Shown here: in pieces, positions 9,328 through 20,500 of the stretch | How positions within the stretch are numbered: position 1 is the stretch's first letter | Layout of the letters: every line of letters starts with the position of its first letter | NCBI RefSeq assembly: GCF_000964795.1 | Contig: NZ_LANX01000001.1 | Location: 1 to 64,000 of the forward strand | Direction of reading: 5' to 3' | Source of the DNA: Candidatus Neoehrlichia procyonis str. RAC413 | GTDB taxonomy: Bacteria > Pseudomonadota > Alphaproteobacteria > Rickettsiales > Anaplasmataceae | Length of the DNA: 64,000 nt | Translations under genes and position numbers: made by a program | Notes under the pieces: model-generated | Database searches by the model: none | What the model was told of the DNA's origin: nothing | The model's input: only the letters and a program-made list of their open reading frames with translations

Positions 9328-9501
9328 ATGACTTTAGGTCCATGGCAAATTTTTTTAATATTAATAATAATTTTAGTACTCTTTGGGGCAGGGAAGTTAC
9401 CTCAAGTTATGGGTGAGTTAGGAAAGGGCATTCGTAATTTAAAAAGTGAACTAAAAGATCCTAAGATTACATCTACTACAAACGATGAATCAGATCATTA
9501 G
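9328..9501 (+). CDS. tatA: Sec-independent translocase protein TatA
   Basis: A 57-residue protein beginning MTLGPWQIFLILIIIL. It has one N-terminal membrane helix (residues ~4-20), the hallmark FGAGKLPQVMGELGKGI hinge and amphipathic helix, and a short acidic tail, which is the full TatA/E pattern. TatA multimers form the conduit for folded proteins in the twin-arginine pathway. A strong Shine-Dalgarno AGGGAGGG lies 7-14 bases upstream, just after the fbpC stop, so the two are probably co-transcribed. Confidence 0.93.
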   Translation: MTLGPWQIFLILIIILVLFGAGKLPQVMGELGKGIRNLKSELKDPKITSTTNDESDH

Positions 9502-9879
9502 CTTTATTTATATATTTTTTCTTTAGTGATTTGCTAATATTGTTAATATTTGTAATTATAAAATATTGGAGAAGATGCCTCTGTTTTGTATTTGGATGTT
9601 ATATTATTAATAAGTAGTGCTTACTTATTATTTTAATAGTTATGTGCAATTGAGTTTTTGAATAGCTGTTATGTGTTTATTATAAGAATATTAATGACTT
9701 ACAAAAGAATATGTTTTTCTTTAATAGTAGTCATTTAATTAATGTATAAAAATGAATTGGTGAGAGTACTGCATAAATCTTACGTTGAAGTTTTTGAAGA
9801 GTGTATTAATATAGATTTATGTGGTTGTTTATTATTAATAGCACTGAAAATACTAAAGGTAGAGTATTATTTTAATAAT
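9502..9879. other. Intergenic region, tatA to recR
   Basis: Nothing recognisable. The frame of recR is open back to 9742, but those 46 extra residues do not resemble RecR and are treated as non-coding. Confidence 0.4.
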
Positions 9880-10467
9880 ATGGATATTCATAAATTAATT
9901 TATTTATTTGCAAAGTTACCAAACCTTGGTCCTTCATCTTCTAGAAGGCTTGTGTTGTATTTGTTGAGAAATAAAAAGGATATAATGTTGCCTTTGGCCC
10001 GTAGTATAGAGAAATTGGCAATGCAAATAAAGGAATGTGAAATATGTTTTAATATGGATGTTGCATCACCATGTGCGATTTGCTCTGATGTAAAACGTGA
10101 TAAACAGGTTTTATGTATTGTAGAAGAATTAGATGATCTTTGGGCATTTGAAAAGGGTAAAATATACTTTGGTACGTACCATGTTTTAGGGGGAGTGCTT
10201 TCGGCTCTTTATGGTGTTGGTCCTGAGAATTTAAATTTTGGTAATATTATATATAGAATAAAAAAGTATAATATTAGAGAAGTAATAATTGCAACTAGTA
10301 ATACTATGGATGGGCAAGTGACATCTCATTATATAACTCAAATTGTTAAAGATTCTGGAGTGAAGGTTACTAGACTTGCATGCGGTATTCCTGCTGGAGG
10401 AGAAATAGACTACCTTGATGAAGGAACATTGAGTGCAGCATTATCATCAAGATATGTGATATCATAG
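9880..10467 (+). CDS. recR: Recombination protein RecR
   Basis: 195 residues, the usual RecR length. The start at 9880 is chosen because [18 protein letters not shown] aligns with the RecR N-terminus; the frame is open upstream to 9742 without family similarity. Order of parts: helix-hairpin-helix region ([11 protein letters not shown]), a four-cysteine zinc finger (C53, C56, C65, C68), and a Toprim domain with VEE at 81-83 and [13 protein letters not shown]. RecR works with RecO (and RecF) to load RecA on gapped DNA. It stands alone; the ribosome binding site before 9880 is weak. Confidence 0.93.
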   Translation: MDIHKLIYLFAKLPNLGPSSSRRLVLYLLRNKKDIMLPLARSIEKLAMQIKECEICFNMDVASPCAICSDVKRDKQVLCIVEELDDLWAFEKGKIYFGTYHVLGGVLSALYGVGPENLNFGNIIYRIKKYNIREVIIATSNTMDGQVTSHYITQIVKDSGVKVTRLACGIPAGGEIDYLDEGTLSAALSSRYVIS

Positions 10468-10891
10468 TATCAAATGATTCATATGCTTTTGAGAATATTA
10501 TATTAAGATTTCATACATAATATTTTTTAATAAAAATAAAAGTAGTAGATATATATAAAGCGTTGAGTAATATTATGTAGTAGGAAGATAGTGAATTATA
10601 TCATTTTTCCACATAACAGATCTGAATCTAGATTTTCTAATATCCATAAATAGTGTGAATACTAGGAATACTATAATTATATTATAGGATGTATTGTTGC
10701 AATATGTTGAGGATATACTATAGATTGAAGAATGATTATTTATGTTTAATTGTATTGGGAGTAAGTTTTGAAATGCTTATTAGTGATTGTTTGTATGTAA
10801 TATGAATTTAAAAGTTTTGTATATAGTTAGGTATAAGATGGTATTTGGTTATTTTATGTATTATAATGCTAATATGAAGAATAGAAAGAGT
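10468..10891. other. Intergenic region, recR to znuA end
   Basis: AT-rich sequence between convergent genes with no gene, RNA or clear terminator hairpin that I can support. Confidence 0.4.
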
Positions 10892-11758
10892 TTAAATTCT
10901 ATTATTGCTGTTTTTCAGGAAGCATTGTTTGAATGTAATTGCAAGATTATGCATCATTTTAAAGTATGCATCTTTTCCTTGATACTTATTGTTTCCTAGA
11001 AGATCAAGTATTTGTATACTTGCATGTTTACTGAGTATCTTATACTTATTTTTGCTGGTTTGTGATTCAGTAAAAATGCATTTGATATTATGTTTGATAA
11101 TTGTCTTTGTAATATTGCTTAATGTTTTTGCACTAATATTTGTTGAATCACTTGGTGATAAAGATCCAGCAAAATTTAACTCAAAGTACTTTTCAAAATA
11201 TTGATATGCATCGTGTGTGGTAACGTAAGGAAGATCTTTTACATTACGGAGTATATTATTAATGTTGTGACTTAATTGATCAATTTTTGATAGTACTATA
11301 CTAGTATTATTTGCATACGTAAAAGCATTTTGTGGATCATATTCTGTTAATACATCACAAATTCTTTTTACTATTTTTTTTGCATTACTAGGACTTAACC
11401 ATATATGTAGGTCTTTATTATAGTTTGACACATGTGGTACATTTCGTACGGGTAGTAGTGGTACGCAACTTGAAAGTTTAATAAGAATTTTGTTTTTTAT
11501 TTTTGGTATAAAATGTTCAAGCTTATCATCTATATAAAATATGATATCACTAGAGTTTATTTTTAATATATCTGATGGTTTTAATATGTAATTATGTATT
11601 TGTGTGGCATTTTGTATTAACAAAGCAGGCTTTGTAATTCCATAACTAACAGCACTTACTAGGGAATGTATGGGATTTATAGTTGCTGTGATTTTATGTG
11701 TGGTATATCCTGTAACAGGTAGTAATAAAGCAATAATAAAAAAAAATATATGATGCAT
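10892..11758 (-). CDS. znuA: Zinc ABC transporter substrate-binding protein
   Basis: 288 residues from the chosen start at 11758 (MHHIFFFIIALLLPVTGY, a typical signal peptide). The frame is open 20 codons further upstream, but that would overlap znuC on the other strand. It is a cluster-9 metal-binding protein: conserved metal-ligand regions are INPIHSLV, NATQIHNY, DLHIWLSP and FTES. The His-rich loop common in Gram-negative ZnuA is missing, so manganese or another metal is possible. It is divergent from znuC with a 49-base spacer. Confidence 0.87.
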   Translation of the reverse strand: MHHIFFFIIALLLPVTGYTTHKITATINPIHSLVSAVSYGITKPALLIQNATQIHNYILKPSDILKINSSDIIFYIDDKLEHFIPKIKNKILIKLSSCVPLLPVRNVPHVSNYNKDLHIWLSPSNAKKIVKRICDVLTEYDPQNAFTYANNTSIVLSKIDQLSHNINNILRNVKDLPYVTTHDAYQYFEKYFELNFAGSLSPSDSTNISAKTLSNITKTIIKHNIKCIFTESQTSKNKYKILSKHASIQILDLLGNNKYQGKDAYFKMMHNLAITFKQCFLKNSNNRI

Positions 11759-11807
11759 AAATTTAATAAAAAATTTATAAATGTTATAATAAGTTACATA
11801 TAGCAAA
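11759..11807. promoter_or_regulatory. Shared divergent promoter region of znuA/znuC with palindrome
   Basis: The 49-base spacer must carry both promoters. It contains ATGTTATAATAAGTTACAT at about 11779-11797, an imperfect inverted repeat (ATGTtA...TtACAT) whose left half resembles the TGTTATAAT half of Fur-family (Zur) boxes. The AT content makes chance similarity easy, so the operator call is an inference. Confidence 0.3.
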
Positions 11808-12488
11808 ATGCAAGTCAATCAATATATCCTAACTGTTAACAATTTGTTATTTTTTTATGGACAAGAAAAAGTTATTGATGATGTGAGTTTTTCCATAAAA
11901 TCAGGTGAAATAGTTACTATATTAGGCCCTAATGGAGGAGGAAAGACCTCATTGGTTCGTATTTTAATAGGAATATATAAGAATTATTATGGCTCAGTGC
12001 AATATAGCAAGAAATTAACAATAGGATATTTACCACAACACTTTAGTATGAACTATTTAATACCGATGACAATAGAATACTTTTTGCTTAATAGTTATTC
12101 TAAAAAGGTGCAAACACAAAATTTAGACAATATTTTAGAACATGTTAATATTGCAAAGATATTAAAACGGCAAATATCTGAGATATCTACAGGAGAATTA
12201 CAATTAGTGCTTTTAGCAAGGTGTTTAATGATGGAACCTGATTTAATAATTTTAGACGAGCCAGTGAGTTGTATGGATGTAAATGCAAAAGATGTTTTTT
12301 ATAAATTAATTTATAATTTAGTTGATATGTATCATTTAAGTATTATTATGACATCTCATGACTTACGTAGTATCATGTCGCATTCAAATCGTGTTATATG
12401 TATTAATCATAAAATTTATTGTGATGGTTATCCTAGTGAAATTACTAGCAATAAAAATTTTCTAAATTTATTTCCAACATATGTTTAG
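11808..12488 (+). CDS. znuC: Zinc ABC transporter ATP-binding protein
   Basis: A 226-residue ABC ATPase of the metal-uptake class. Walker A GPNGGGKTS is at 40-48, a Q-loop region at GYLPQHFSM, Walker B LIILDEP and the H-loop TSHD. The signature is ISTGELQ in place of LSGGE(L/M)Q, and LLARCL follows. It is paired divergently with znuA, which supports the zinc/manganese assignment; the permease ZnuB is not in the window. The 3' end overlaps the start of ubiB by 8 bases, so translation is probably coupled. Confidence 0.87.
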   Translation: MQVNQYILTVNNLLFFYGQEKVIDDVSFSIKSGEIVTILGPNGGGKTSLVRILIGIYKNYYGSVQYSKKLTIGYLPQHFSMNYLIPMTIEYFLLNSYSKKVQTQNLDNILEHVNIAKILKRQISEISTGELQLVLLARCLMMEPDLIILDEPVSCMDVNAKDVFYKLIYNLVDMYHLSIIMTSHDLRSIMSHSNRVICINHKIYCDGYPSEITSNKNFLNLFPTYV

Positions 12489-13929
12489 TAGTGTTGTTAA
12501 CATAATACGATTGTTTAAGATACTTATCTTATTAGTGCGATATAATATATTGCCTTACACTTATTTTTTATCAAAAAAGTCAATACGCTGCAAAACTCAA
12601 GGTCAAAAGATTAAAATTGTATTACAGAAGTTAGGACCCGTATTTATTAAATTTGGACAGTCACTATCTGCTAGAGTAGATATAGTAGGAGAAGATATAG
12701 CGTCAAATTTATTATTTTTATGTGATAAGTTACCATCATTTTCATATTATGAAGCTGTTAGTGTTATAGAAAATGATTTTTGTTGTAAAGTAGAAAATAT
12801 ATTCTGTAGTTTAAGTAGAAGTCCAATAGCTGCAGCATCTATAGCTCAAGTTCATAAAGCTATAACTGCGGACGGTAAGATAAAAGCAGTTAAGATTTTG
12901 AGACCAAATATTGATAAAGTGTTTGATACAGATATTAAATTAATGTTTTGGTTAGCAAATCTAACTTATAATTTTAAAAGTTTGCGTAGATTTCAAATTT
13001 TAGAACTTGTGAAAATGTTTTCTGAAATTTGTAAATTAGAACTAGATTTACGTTTTGAGGCAGCTAACGCAGAAGAGCTGAAAAGAAACATTAGAAGTGG
13101 TGATAATTTTTATGTTCCAGAGATAGATTGGAGCAGAACTACGAAGCATGTTTTAACGTCCGAGTGGATAGATGCTACCTCTATATATGAAGTAGATAAA
13201 ATAAAAAACCATAATGATGTTGTCAAGAATTTAATTTTTTGTTTTTGTAATCAAGTATATAGGGATAAGTTTTTTCATGCTGATATGCATCCAGGTAATC
13301 TAATGGTAGATGAAAATAATAATATTATTGCTGTAGATTTTGGTATTATGGGTAGACTTGATGAAATGACATGTATGTATGTGTCAGAAATATTATTGGG
13401 GTTTTTGCGTAGAGATTATAAATATGTAGCTGACATTCATTATAAAGCTGGATATGTTTCTGAAAGATATGATAACTTTGTGACTGCTTGTTGTGCAATA
13501 GGGGAGCCAATAGCTGGAAAAAATGTACAAAGTATATCGATGGCTAAATTGTTAGCTCAGCTATTTAAAGTAACTTCTGATTTTAATATGAAAGTACAAC
13601 CACAACTTTTATTGTTACAGAAAACTATGGTGTTAGTAGAGGGATTATGTCGACAATTGTCTCCACATGTTAATGTGTGGCAGATAGTTGAGTTGTGGAT
13701 GAAAGATTGTAGTGAATATAATAGCAATAAATGCATAAAAAAGTTGAAGAGTTCCTGCTTATATAAAACAGTACAAGATATTCCACTATTGATTCAGAAA
13801 ATAGATAGAAGCTTAGATGTAATTATTAGTTATCAGGATTTGAAATACAATGATGCTAAAAAACGTAATATAAGTTTTGTATATATTTTTATAATAATTG
13901 TACTTATTATGAAGATTATTATTGGATAA
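12481..13929 (+). CDS. ubiB: Ubiquinone biosynthesis kinase-like protein UbiB
   Basis: A 482-residue ABC1/ADCK-type atypical kinase needed for ubiquinone synthesis. The KxGQ motif KFGQ is at 57-60, the alanine-rich loop AAASIAQVH at 117-125, the catalytic HADMHPGN at 266-273 and DFG at 286-288. A hydrophobic C-terminal helix (last ~20 residues) anchors it in the inner membrane. It overlaps the znuC end by 8 bases and shares its transcript. It is somewhat shorter than the E. coli protein (one C-terminal helix rather than two). Confidence 0.92.
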   Translation: MFSSVVNIIRLFKILILLVRYNILPYTYFLSKKSIRCKTQGQKIKIVLQKLGPVFIKFGQSLSARVDIVGEDIASNLLFLCDKLPSFSYYEAVSVIENDFCCKVENIFCSLSRSPIAAASIAQVHKAITADGKIKAVKILRPNIDKVFDTDIKLMFWLANLTYNFKSLRRFQILELVKMFSEICKLELDLRFEAANAEELKRNIRSGDNFYVPEIDWSRTTKHVLTSEWIDATSIYEVDKIKNHNDVVKNLIFCFCNQVYRDKFFHADMHPGNLMVDENNNIIAVDFGIMGRLDEMTCMYVSEILLGFLRRDYKYVADIHYKAGYVSERYDNFVTACCAIGEPIAGKNVQSISMAKLLAQLFKVTSDFNMKVQPQLLLLQKTMVLVEGLCRQLSPHVNVWQIVELWMKDCSEYNSNKCIKKLKSSCLYKTVQDIPLLIQKIDRSLDVIISYQDLKYNDAKKRNISFVYIFIIIVLIMKIIIG

Positions 13930-13996
13930 TATTTTTAATATATAAAAGTATATTTACAGTAGGAAGTTCTATTTCGATTTTGAAAAAATTGTTTAT

Positions 13997-15211
13997 ATGA
14001 ATAAATCTTTAGTAAATTGGTTAGTAATAGTATTATTCTTTGTTTGCATAGGTAGTTTTGAGTGGCTTTATGCTGTCTTTGGAAAAGTAGTGTTTTACAG
14101 TGATTTAAAAGTTGCATATTTATTATTTGTGCATATGCTTTTTTTTTCCATATTTCAGCTCTTTTCTGGATCATTGATAGATTATTTTGGTATAAAAATT
14201 ACTATAGCATTAGCATCATTTTGTTCTTTGATAGGAATGATTTTACAAGTATTTATCAGTACTAATTTATTTTTTGTTATGCTGTTTTTATCTCAATTTT
14301 TTTTAACTTTTGGTGCATCCTTTACTTTTATTGGTATCGGCTATGTCAGTAGAAGATTCTTTTCATCATATTATGGAGTAATGTTTGGTTTAGCACAAAT
14401 GATTTATAGTTTATCATATGCGATGTTTAATGCTATTGTGTTTTTACATTGGGTCTCTATAAGTAATTTTAGGTTGCTGACTACTTGTAATATAGTATTG
14501 CAAGGCATAGTGTGTATTTTAACATTGTGTGTGGTAAGTAATCCAAGAGGATATAATTGTCAACGTAATGTTATATTATATGATGTTGTTAGGCAATGTT
14601 TATGTAATATTTATGATGTATCAATAGTGAAAGCAATATGGTTAATATCTGCATTAGGAAGTATTTCTTTTGGTATGTTTTTTTCATGTAGTACGTTTTT
14701 GTGGTATAAGATTAATATTTATTCTAATGAATTTTTAGCAATTACTTTATCATATATGTGGGTAGGGTTTTCTATAGGATCCCCCGTTTCTTGTTGGATT
14801 TCTAATTATTTTCGTGATAAAAAATTTACCTTTTTAGTATTTAGTGTAATACAGTGCTGTAGCTTAATTTTTTTATTAATGATTAATTATAAAATTGAAA
14901 ATCAATATTTAATATATATATATTATAGTATTGCGTGGTTATTTGGATTTGCTTCGGGTGGACATATGATCGCATTTGTTATTGGATCAAATGCTGTAAG
15001 TTTATATAAGATATCAACTGCTTGCGCTATTATTAATGGATGTATGTGTATAATGAGTGGTTTAATAATATTAGTAGTGATGATGTTAGCTATTTATTAT
15101 GATATATCTTTAATTATATTAATATTTTCAATATTATCATTATTATTATATATTATAGCAGCATTTTTTTCTATACGTAATACTTCACTAAATATAAGAA
15201 GTTCTTTTTAG
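13997..15211 (+). CDS. MFS transporter
   Basis: 404 residues almost wholly made of hydrophobic segments, consistent with 12 membrane helices. The N-terminal half has LIDYFGIKITIALAS, a diverged version of the loop 2-3 MFS motif, and the middle has a short cytoplasmic loop around residues 185-205. It resembles the generic Rickettsiales MFS carriers; the substrate cannot be inferred. It is preceded by a 67-base gap from ubiB and could be its last operon partner. Confidence 0.82.
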   Translation: MNKSLVNWLVIVLFFVCIGSFEWLYAVFGKVVFYSDLKVAYLLFVHMLFFSIFQLFSGSLIDYFGIKITIALASFCSLIGMILQVFISTNLFFVMLFLSQFFLTFGASFTFIGIGYVSRRFFSSYYGVMFGLAQMIYSLSYAMFNAIVFLHWVSISNFRLLTTCNIVLQGIVCILTLCVVSNPRGYNCQRNVILYDVVRQCLCNIYDVSIVKAIWLISALGSISFGMFFSCSTFLWYKINIYSNEFLAITLSYMWVGFSIGSPVSCWISNYFRDKKFTFLVFSVIQCCSLIFLLMINYKIENQYLIYIYYSIAWLFGFASGGHMIAFVIGSNAVSLYKISTACAIINGCMCIMSGLIILVVMMLAIYYDISLIILIFSILSLLLYIIAAFFSIRNTSLNIRSSF

Positions 15212-15938
15212 TTACGTAATTTTTTTTGTTATTGTATACTTTATCATAAAAATTGATTAAGTATTTCATATAGTCAAAAGTATTGCTTATATCATGCAGA
15301 ACATTAAAATTTATATTTACTTAACATAAGTTATATTAAGGGTTAATGATAATTTGAACATTATTGATTACGAGATAATTATAAAATAATCTTTAAGTAG
15401 GTAACTTATATTAAGTATCAAATATACACTGAGCATTTATTTAAATGCTTTCATTAATATAAAGAGAATGTTGAAGCATTTTACTATGATATTTAATGAT
15501 ATATTTAAGGTTATCTTTAAAAAGAACAAAGTAGTAAGCTATAGGTGCTTTATTCAATATTATTTATAATATTAAAAAGTGATCTTTTAATACCTTATTT
15601 AAGGTACCATTGATTTATTTTGTGGTGCTTTTTTTATGTTTTGTAGTTGTTTGAATCGTACCATAGCTGTTGTGTATTTTAAATCATGCAGATTATGTGA
15701 TGACGTATAATAAAAAAATTAAATGTTAAAAATAATCAATTTAAGAAATTTACTTATTTGTGTTTGTTGTTTGAATGTAGATAAAGATATTTTGAATAAG
15801 GATCTGATATTAATAATTATATTTATAAACTAGTGCTAGTACTTCATTTTTAGCTAGGAACCAAAATGCTAATTTATGTACATGACTGTTTAATATTATA
15901 TTAAGTTATGCGATGTTACAATTAATATAAGTATGCTG
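15212..15938. other. Intergenic region, MFS gene to miaB end
   Basis: No gene seen. Two short near-repeats (TAAGTTATATTAAG near 15327 and TAACTTATATTAAG near 15404) and one terminator-like hairpin at 15601-15635 are the only structures noticed. Confidence 0.4.
15601..15635 (+). terminator. Terminator-like hairpin with T tract
   Basis: AAGGTACCA at 15601-15609 can pair with TGGTGCTTT at 15623-15631 (two G-T wobbles), with a 13-base loop and a T run at 15629-15635. It lies ~390 bases past the MFS stop, so either the transcript has a long 3' end or an unannotated RNA ends here. Confidence 0.35.
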
Positions 15939-17261
15939 TTATTTTACAATTTCTCCTTCAAGGCTATTTTGATATCCATTTAGTATTTTTACATTAATGA
16001 TCTTATTATAGTAGTATTCTGGTGTTTCTGTTGTAATATATACAGACTGCATATGTGGAGTTTTACCTATTATTTGATTGTTAAATTTACCTTTTCTTTG
16101 GCCAAAAAGTACAGAAATAGTTTTTCCAACGGTTTCCTTGTTAAAAGATAATTGTTGTTGAAAAAGTAATTTTTGTAGTCTTGATAAGCGCTTACTTTTT
16201 TCACTTTCTGGTACTTGATTTATATATTCTGCTCCAGGTGTACCTGGTCTTGGACTATACTTAAAGCTATAAGCTTGTGCAAATGTTACTGTTTTTACTA
16301 GCTTTATTGTTTCTTCAAAATCTTGTTCTGTTTCTTCTGGGAAACCAACTATAAAGTCGGATGAAAAAGCAATATCTTTACGACAATTTTTTAAGGTTTC
16401 TATAATATCAATGTATTCTTCATAAGTATGCTTTCTATTCATTTTGCGTAGCACTTTATTAGATCCAGATTGTATTGGCAGATGGACAAAAGGCATTAGT
16501 TTTGGTTCATATTTATGTGCATCATAAAGTGATGTATGCATATCACGTGGATGAGATGTTGTGTATCTTATTCTTTTGATATTTTTTATTTTTGCAATAT
16601 GCTGAATAAGCATGCCTAAATCACATGGGTTACCTTTGTGTGTTCCATGATATGCATTGACGTTTTGTCCTATTAAAGTGATTTCTTGTGCACCATTATC
16701 AGCTAGAACTTCTGTTTCTTGCAGTATTTCTTCTACTGTACGGGAATATTCTGCACCTCGCGTATAAGGTACAACACAAAATGTACAAAATTTATCGCAT
16801 CCTTCCTGCACTGATATAAATGCAGAAATTCCTTGATCCTTTGTGTATTGACTTACTGGTAGTGAGTCAAATTTAGAAATAACAGGAAATTCTATATTGA
16901 TGTAACGGCCTTTACTTCTTTGAATTTTTATAATTAGCTCAGGAAGTGTATGTAAGCTTTGTGGGCCAACTATTATATCAATGAATGGTGCTCTTTCGAA
17001 AATTTCTTTTCCTTCAGCTTGTGCTACACATCCGGCAACAACAATAATAGGTTTCTTTTGTAATTTTCGTATTTGACCTAGTTCTGAGTATAATTTTTCT
17101 GAGGCTTTTTCTCTAATATGGCAAGTATTAAGGATAATGATATCTGCATCTAATGGTTGTGTTACTACTGTAAAGCCAAGAGGTTTAACAATGTTTTGCA
17201 TTATTAGGGAGTCATATACATTCATTTGACACCCATACGATTTTATGTATAAACCTTGCAT
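15939..17261 (-). CDS. miaB: tRNA-2-methylthio-N6-dimethylallyladenosine synthase
   Basis: A 440-residue radical SAM methylthiotransferase acting on i6A37 of tRNAs. The N-terminal MTTase domain has its three cluster cysteines at C11, C47 (NTCHIRE) and C78 (AGCVAQ). The radical SAM motif CDKFCTFC is at C155, C159 and C162, and a C-terminal TRAM domain spans residues ~375-438. Length and order are standard. A ~110-base segment covering residues ~40-76 is duplicated in inverted orientation at 22018-22127. Confidence 0.95.
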   Translation of the reverse strand: MQGLYIKSYGCQMNVYDSLIMQNIVKPLGFTVVTQPLDADIIILNTCHIREKASEKLYSELGQIRKLQKKPIIVVAGCVAQAEGKEIFERAPFIDIIVGPQSLHTLPELIIKIQRSKGRYINIEFPVISKFDSLPVSQYTKDQGISAFISVQEGCDKFCTFCVVPYTRGAEYSRTVEEILQETEVLADNGAQEITLIGQNVNAYHGTHKGNPCDLGMLIQHIAKIKNIKRIRYTTSHPRDMHTSLYDAHKYEPKLMPFVHLPIQSGSNKVLRKMNRKHTYEEYIDIIETLKNCRKDIAFSSDFIVGFPEETEQDFEETIKLVKTVTFAQAYSFKYSPRPGTPGAEYINQVPESEKSKRLSRLQKLLFQQQLSFNKETVGKTISVLFGQRKGKFNNQIIGKTPHMQSVYITTETPEYYYNKIINVKILNGYQNSLEGEIVK

Positions 17262-17577
17262 ATTTTAAAGTTACTGCTTGTTAATGTAAAATTTATTATG
17301 ATTATATATATCTTCACATTAAATACAATGACTGTTTATAAGTATCATTGATTTTGTAATGCTGTATTATTTTTGGCTGTATTTCCTATTTTATAAAATT
17401 AAGATAGTAAGGCAGTAACATACTGTAGCAGTGTAATTAATACCCATAGTATGTATAAATGTTAAGTGAAATTTTAAGAGTTTTGGTGTTGTCTATTACT
17501 GAATATTTTGTTTTTATATTTTAATATATTTATAGTTCATATATTAAATGATTGTAATTTTGGTAACAACTTTGTTG
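17262..17577. other. Intergenic region, miaB to GTA tail gene
   Basis: About 316 AT-rich bases without a gene. It should hold the miaB promoter, but no convincing -35/-10 pair stands out. Confidence 0.35.
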
Positions 17578-20500
17578 TTAGTAGTATAATTGTATAGTGC
17601 TACTTTCTCCTTTTCCTACTATTGCTGATAATTGGTAAATATTAATTTGTATTTGGAATTTTGAATGCCCAAAATCTTTTATTTTTTGTGATATAGCATA
17701 TGTAAAAGTTGTTTTATTTGTTATTGTAAATGTACGTATAATTTTCCCTATATTGTTGATAATTTCTATATCATACTTTTCATATTGTTCATCTAATGGC
17801 ACATCTATATTGTCTAGCCACTGTGCATTAATGCGGGCTCTTCGTATCCAACTAATGTGTAAATTTTTGTTTGCGTCAAAGAATGTGTTTACGTGAACTA
17901 CTGATAAAGGCTTTAAGCTTTTTGCATTATATAAATGTTGTACTGCTTTTGCATCGCTAATTGTTTGTCCATATGATACAGCCTTATATGATAATAGTTT
18001 ATTGATTAATGACATGTTCATTTTTAAATGAATAAGGTTATGAAGGAGAATGAAATGTTCACCGCTTTTATGTTGATATATATACTTTTCTGTACCATAT
18101 CTTCCTCTTAGTAAATAAGTAAGTTTATATTTATTAGTTTCTATTAATTGTGCGTTTTTGAATTGTATTATTTCTTGTCCAAGTAATGCAGTATTATTAC
18201 CATCTAGTAATGATAAATTGCTTATATTATATAAATTTCCTGTTTTAAGTAATATAATTATAATGTTTTGTTCATCCGGTATTGCTTCTGGGCCTACTTC
18301 TAATGTATTTAATGAAATTCCCGTTATTGTTTCATGTACTATGTGTAGTATGGGATTATATTGATTTTTATAATTATTGGCATAGATGATACCTCCTTTC
18401 CAATGAAGTTCAGTTCTATTAACTGCAAAATATAAGGAGTTTTCTGTAGTATTATTAATGCATGGTAAGTCTAGAACCATTAGGTCAATATTGCTGATGT
18501 GATTAATAGTATGTGATGTTAGTATTGATAGGTGTGTTTTTAAGTAAATGTTATTATTGATAAGGTATGGTGTATATCCTTCAATAAATATGGATAAATT
18601 ATTAAGTTCAATATTTGTGATTTTTAGCAAGTATAATATGTCGTTTATTGTAATTTCTATTATATCTGATGTGCTTAAAAAAATATATTTTATAGGTAAT
18701 GTAAATTTAAATATACACTTTTTATTGACTATGCTATACAAGATATTATCGGTAATGCTTTGAGCATAGGTGTCTTCTAGTACTAATGTGGTGTGTAAGG
18801 TTTTTGTAGCATTTGTGGAATTATTTTGTAATTCAGAGTATTTTAATTTTATTTGGTAATTTGGTTGCTTGCTAATATATAGTAGGTTTATTTTATTGAT
18901 GAACTCAGTGTTATTTATTATGCTGATAACATTTTGAGAATTATTTTTATTAGGTATAATATCTTCTAAGGGGATTTTTGTTATATTCTGATGGTTATCT
19001 TGTGCAATAATGAGCTTATTGTTTTCTTCTATAATGTTAAAACGATAAATATCTTGTAAATCTTTAAGAATTGATTGTACTGATTGGTATGAAGCAATAG
19101 TATATCCTTCTACAGTATTGTGTAAATTTGTAATAGTGAATGAATCATTGCTTAAGTTAACTTTGTATAGTATATCTTGTATAATATCTGCAAGTGTTAT
19201 TAGTGTGATTTTCCCTTCTATCCAATATCCTGTTTCCCAATTTTTTGTATCATGCCAATTGTCTTGCATATTAGGAAAACTAGGATATGGTCTTGCGTCC
19301 CATCCCCAAAGAAACATTTTTTCTATCATTTCAGATGATTTCCAAGTTTCTAGAGTACCTTGTATAGCAATTTTTTGAGCAGAAAAATCAACATGTTTAT
19401 TTGAAATAGTAGGGTAATGATAGTTAATGATATTATAATCACGTATAATATTTGGTTGATTTGTACAATTATCTATGCTTGGAAATCCATATTCAGTAAA
19501 CCATATTTTCTTCATTTTAGGAATCCATAAAGTTTTATTACCGTTGGGGTTAGTATGATTATTACTCCACCAGTAGAGAATGTTTTTCCAGCTAAATTCA
19601 CTATTTGTATAAATTTTTTTTTTCTTATTTAAATAGAAGTAGTCGTATCCTTCACCGCTTTTCCAAGCGTGAATTATATCATTTACAGTAAATCCTTGTA
19701 TTGGTTGTGGAGCATCAGTTAAAGGGAAATATGCATTTATCCCTACTACATCTATGTATTGAGATGCCCATAGTTTATCCATGTTGTAGTACTTATTATG
19801 CGAATGATACTCATTATAATTTGCTGCATAAGTTATTATTGTTGAGTCTCCTAGAATATTTTTAGCGTATTTTGCTAGTGCTATTAGCTCATCAATTCCT
19901 GGATAAAGGTTGTTTGTATCTGCAATTTGAGTAATATTAACAAGTTCTGATCCGATTATGAAGGCATCTATTAGGCCTTTAGTTAGTGTACAATAGTGCA
20001 TAATAAAGGGATTATATTGATTTTTAAAAAAATTATTAATATATTCGATGTTGCCGCCTAGGCTACTACGTGAAGTTTTTTCTTTTGTATCTATCAGTAA
20101 TAGAGGATATAATAATATTTTATATCCGCGTTTTTTAAGTTCATGTATATACCTTATTAATGAAGCATCATTGACGGTACCTCCATATGTTAAATTATCA
20201 TCATTTTTAGAAATAATTTTTGCATTATTTCTAGTAATGTTAGCTACGTTCCAATCATCAGGGATTGTTTTGGCATCGTTTTTGAATTCTACAGCAGGAT
20301 ATATATTGCAATTTTTTATATCTAGGCTATCTGTATACCAATTAACTACTACGGATACCCATTTTATATTTGGTAGATCTTCTTTAAGTTGATCTAAAGA
20401 TGTAAGAGCATCTGATTGTCCAAAATTGTTGTTATGATTTATTCTATTAGCAATCCCATATGGTATATATTCTTCTCCAATTTTTTCTACAGGGATTTTC

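Noticed and set aside
9742-9879. 46-codon N-terminal extension of recR
   Set aside because: No RecR family similarity, and the standard start at 9880 gives the normal length.
10787-11204. Two plus-strand frames of about 70 codons
   Set aside because: They overlap the znuA coding sequence on the other strand and have no family features.
11759-11818. 20-codon N-terminal extension of znuA
   Set aside because: It would overlap znuC on the opposite strand, and the signal peptide begins properly at 11758.
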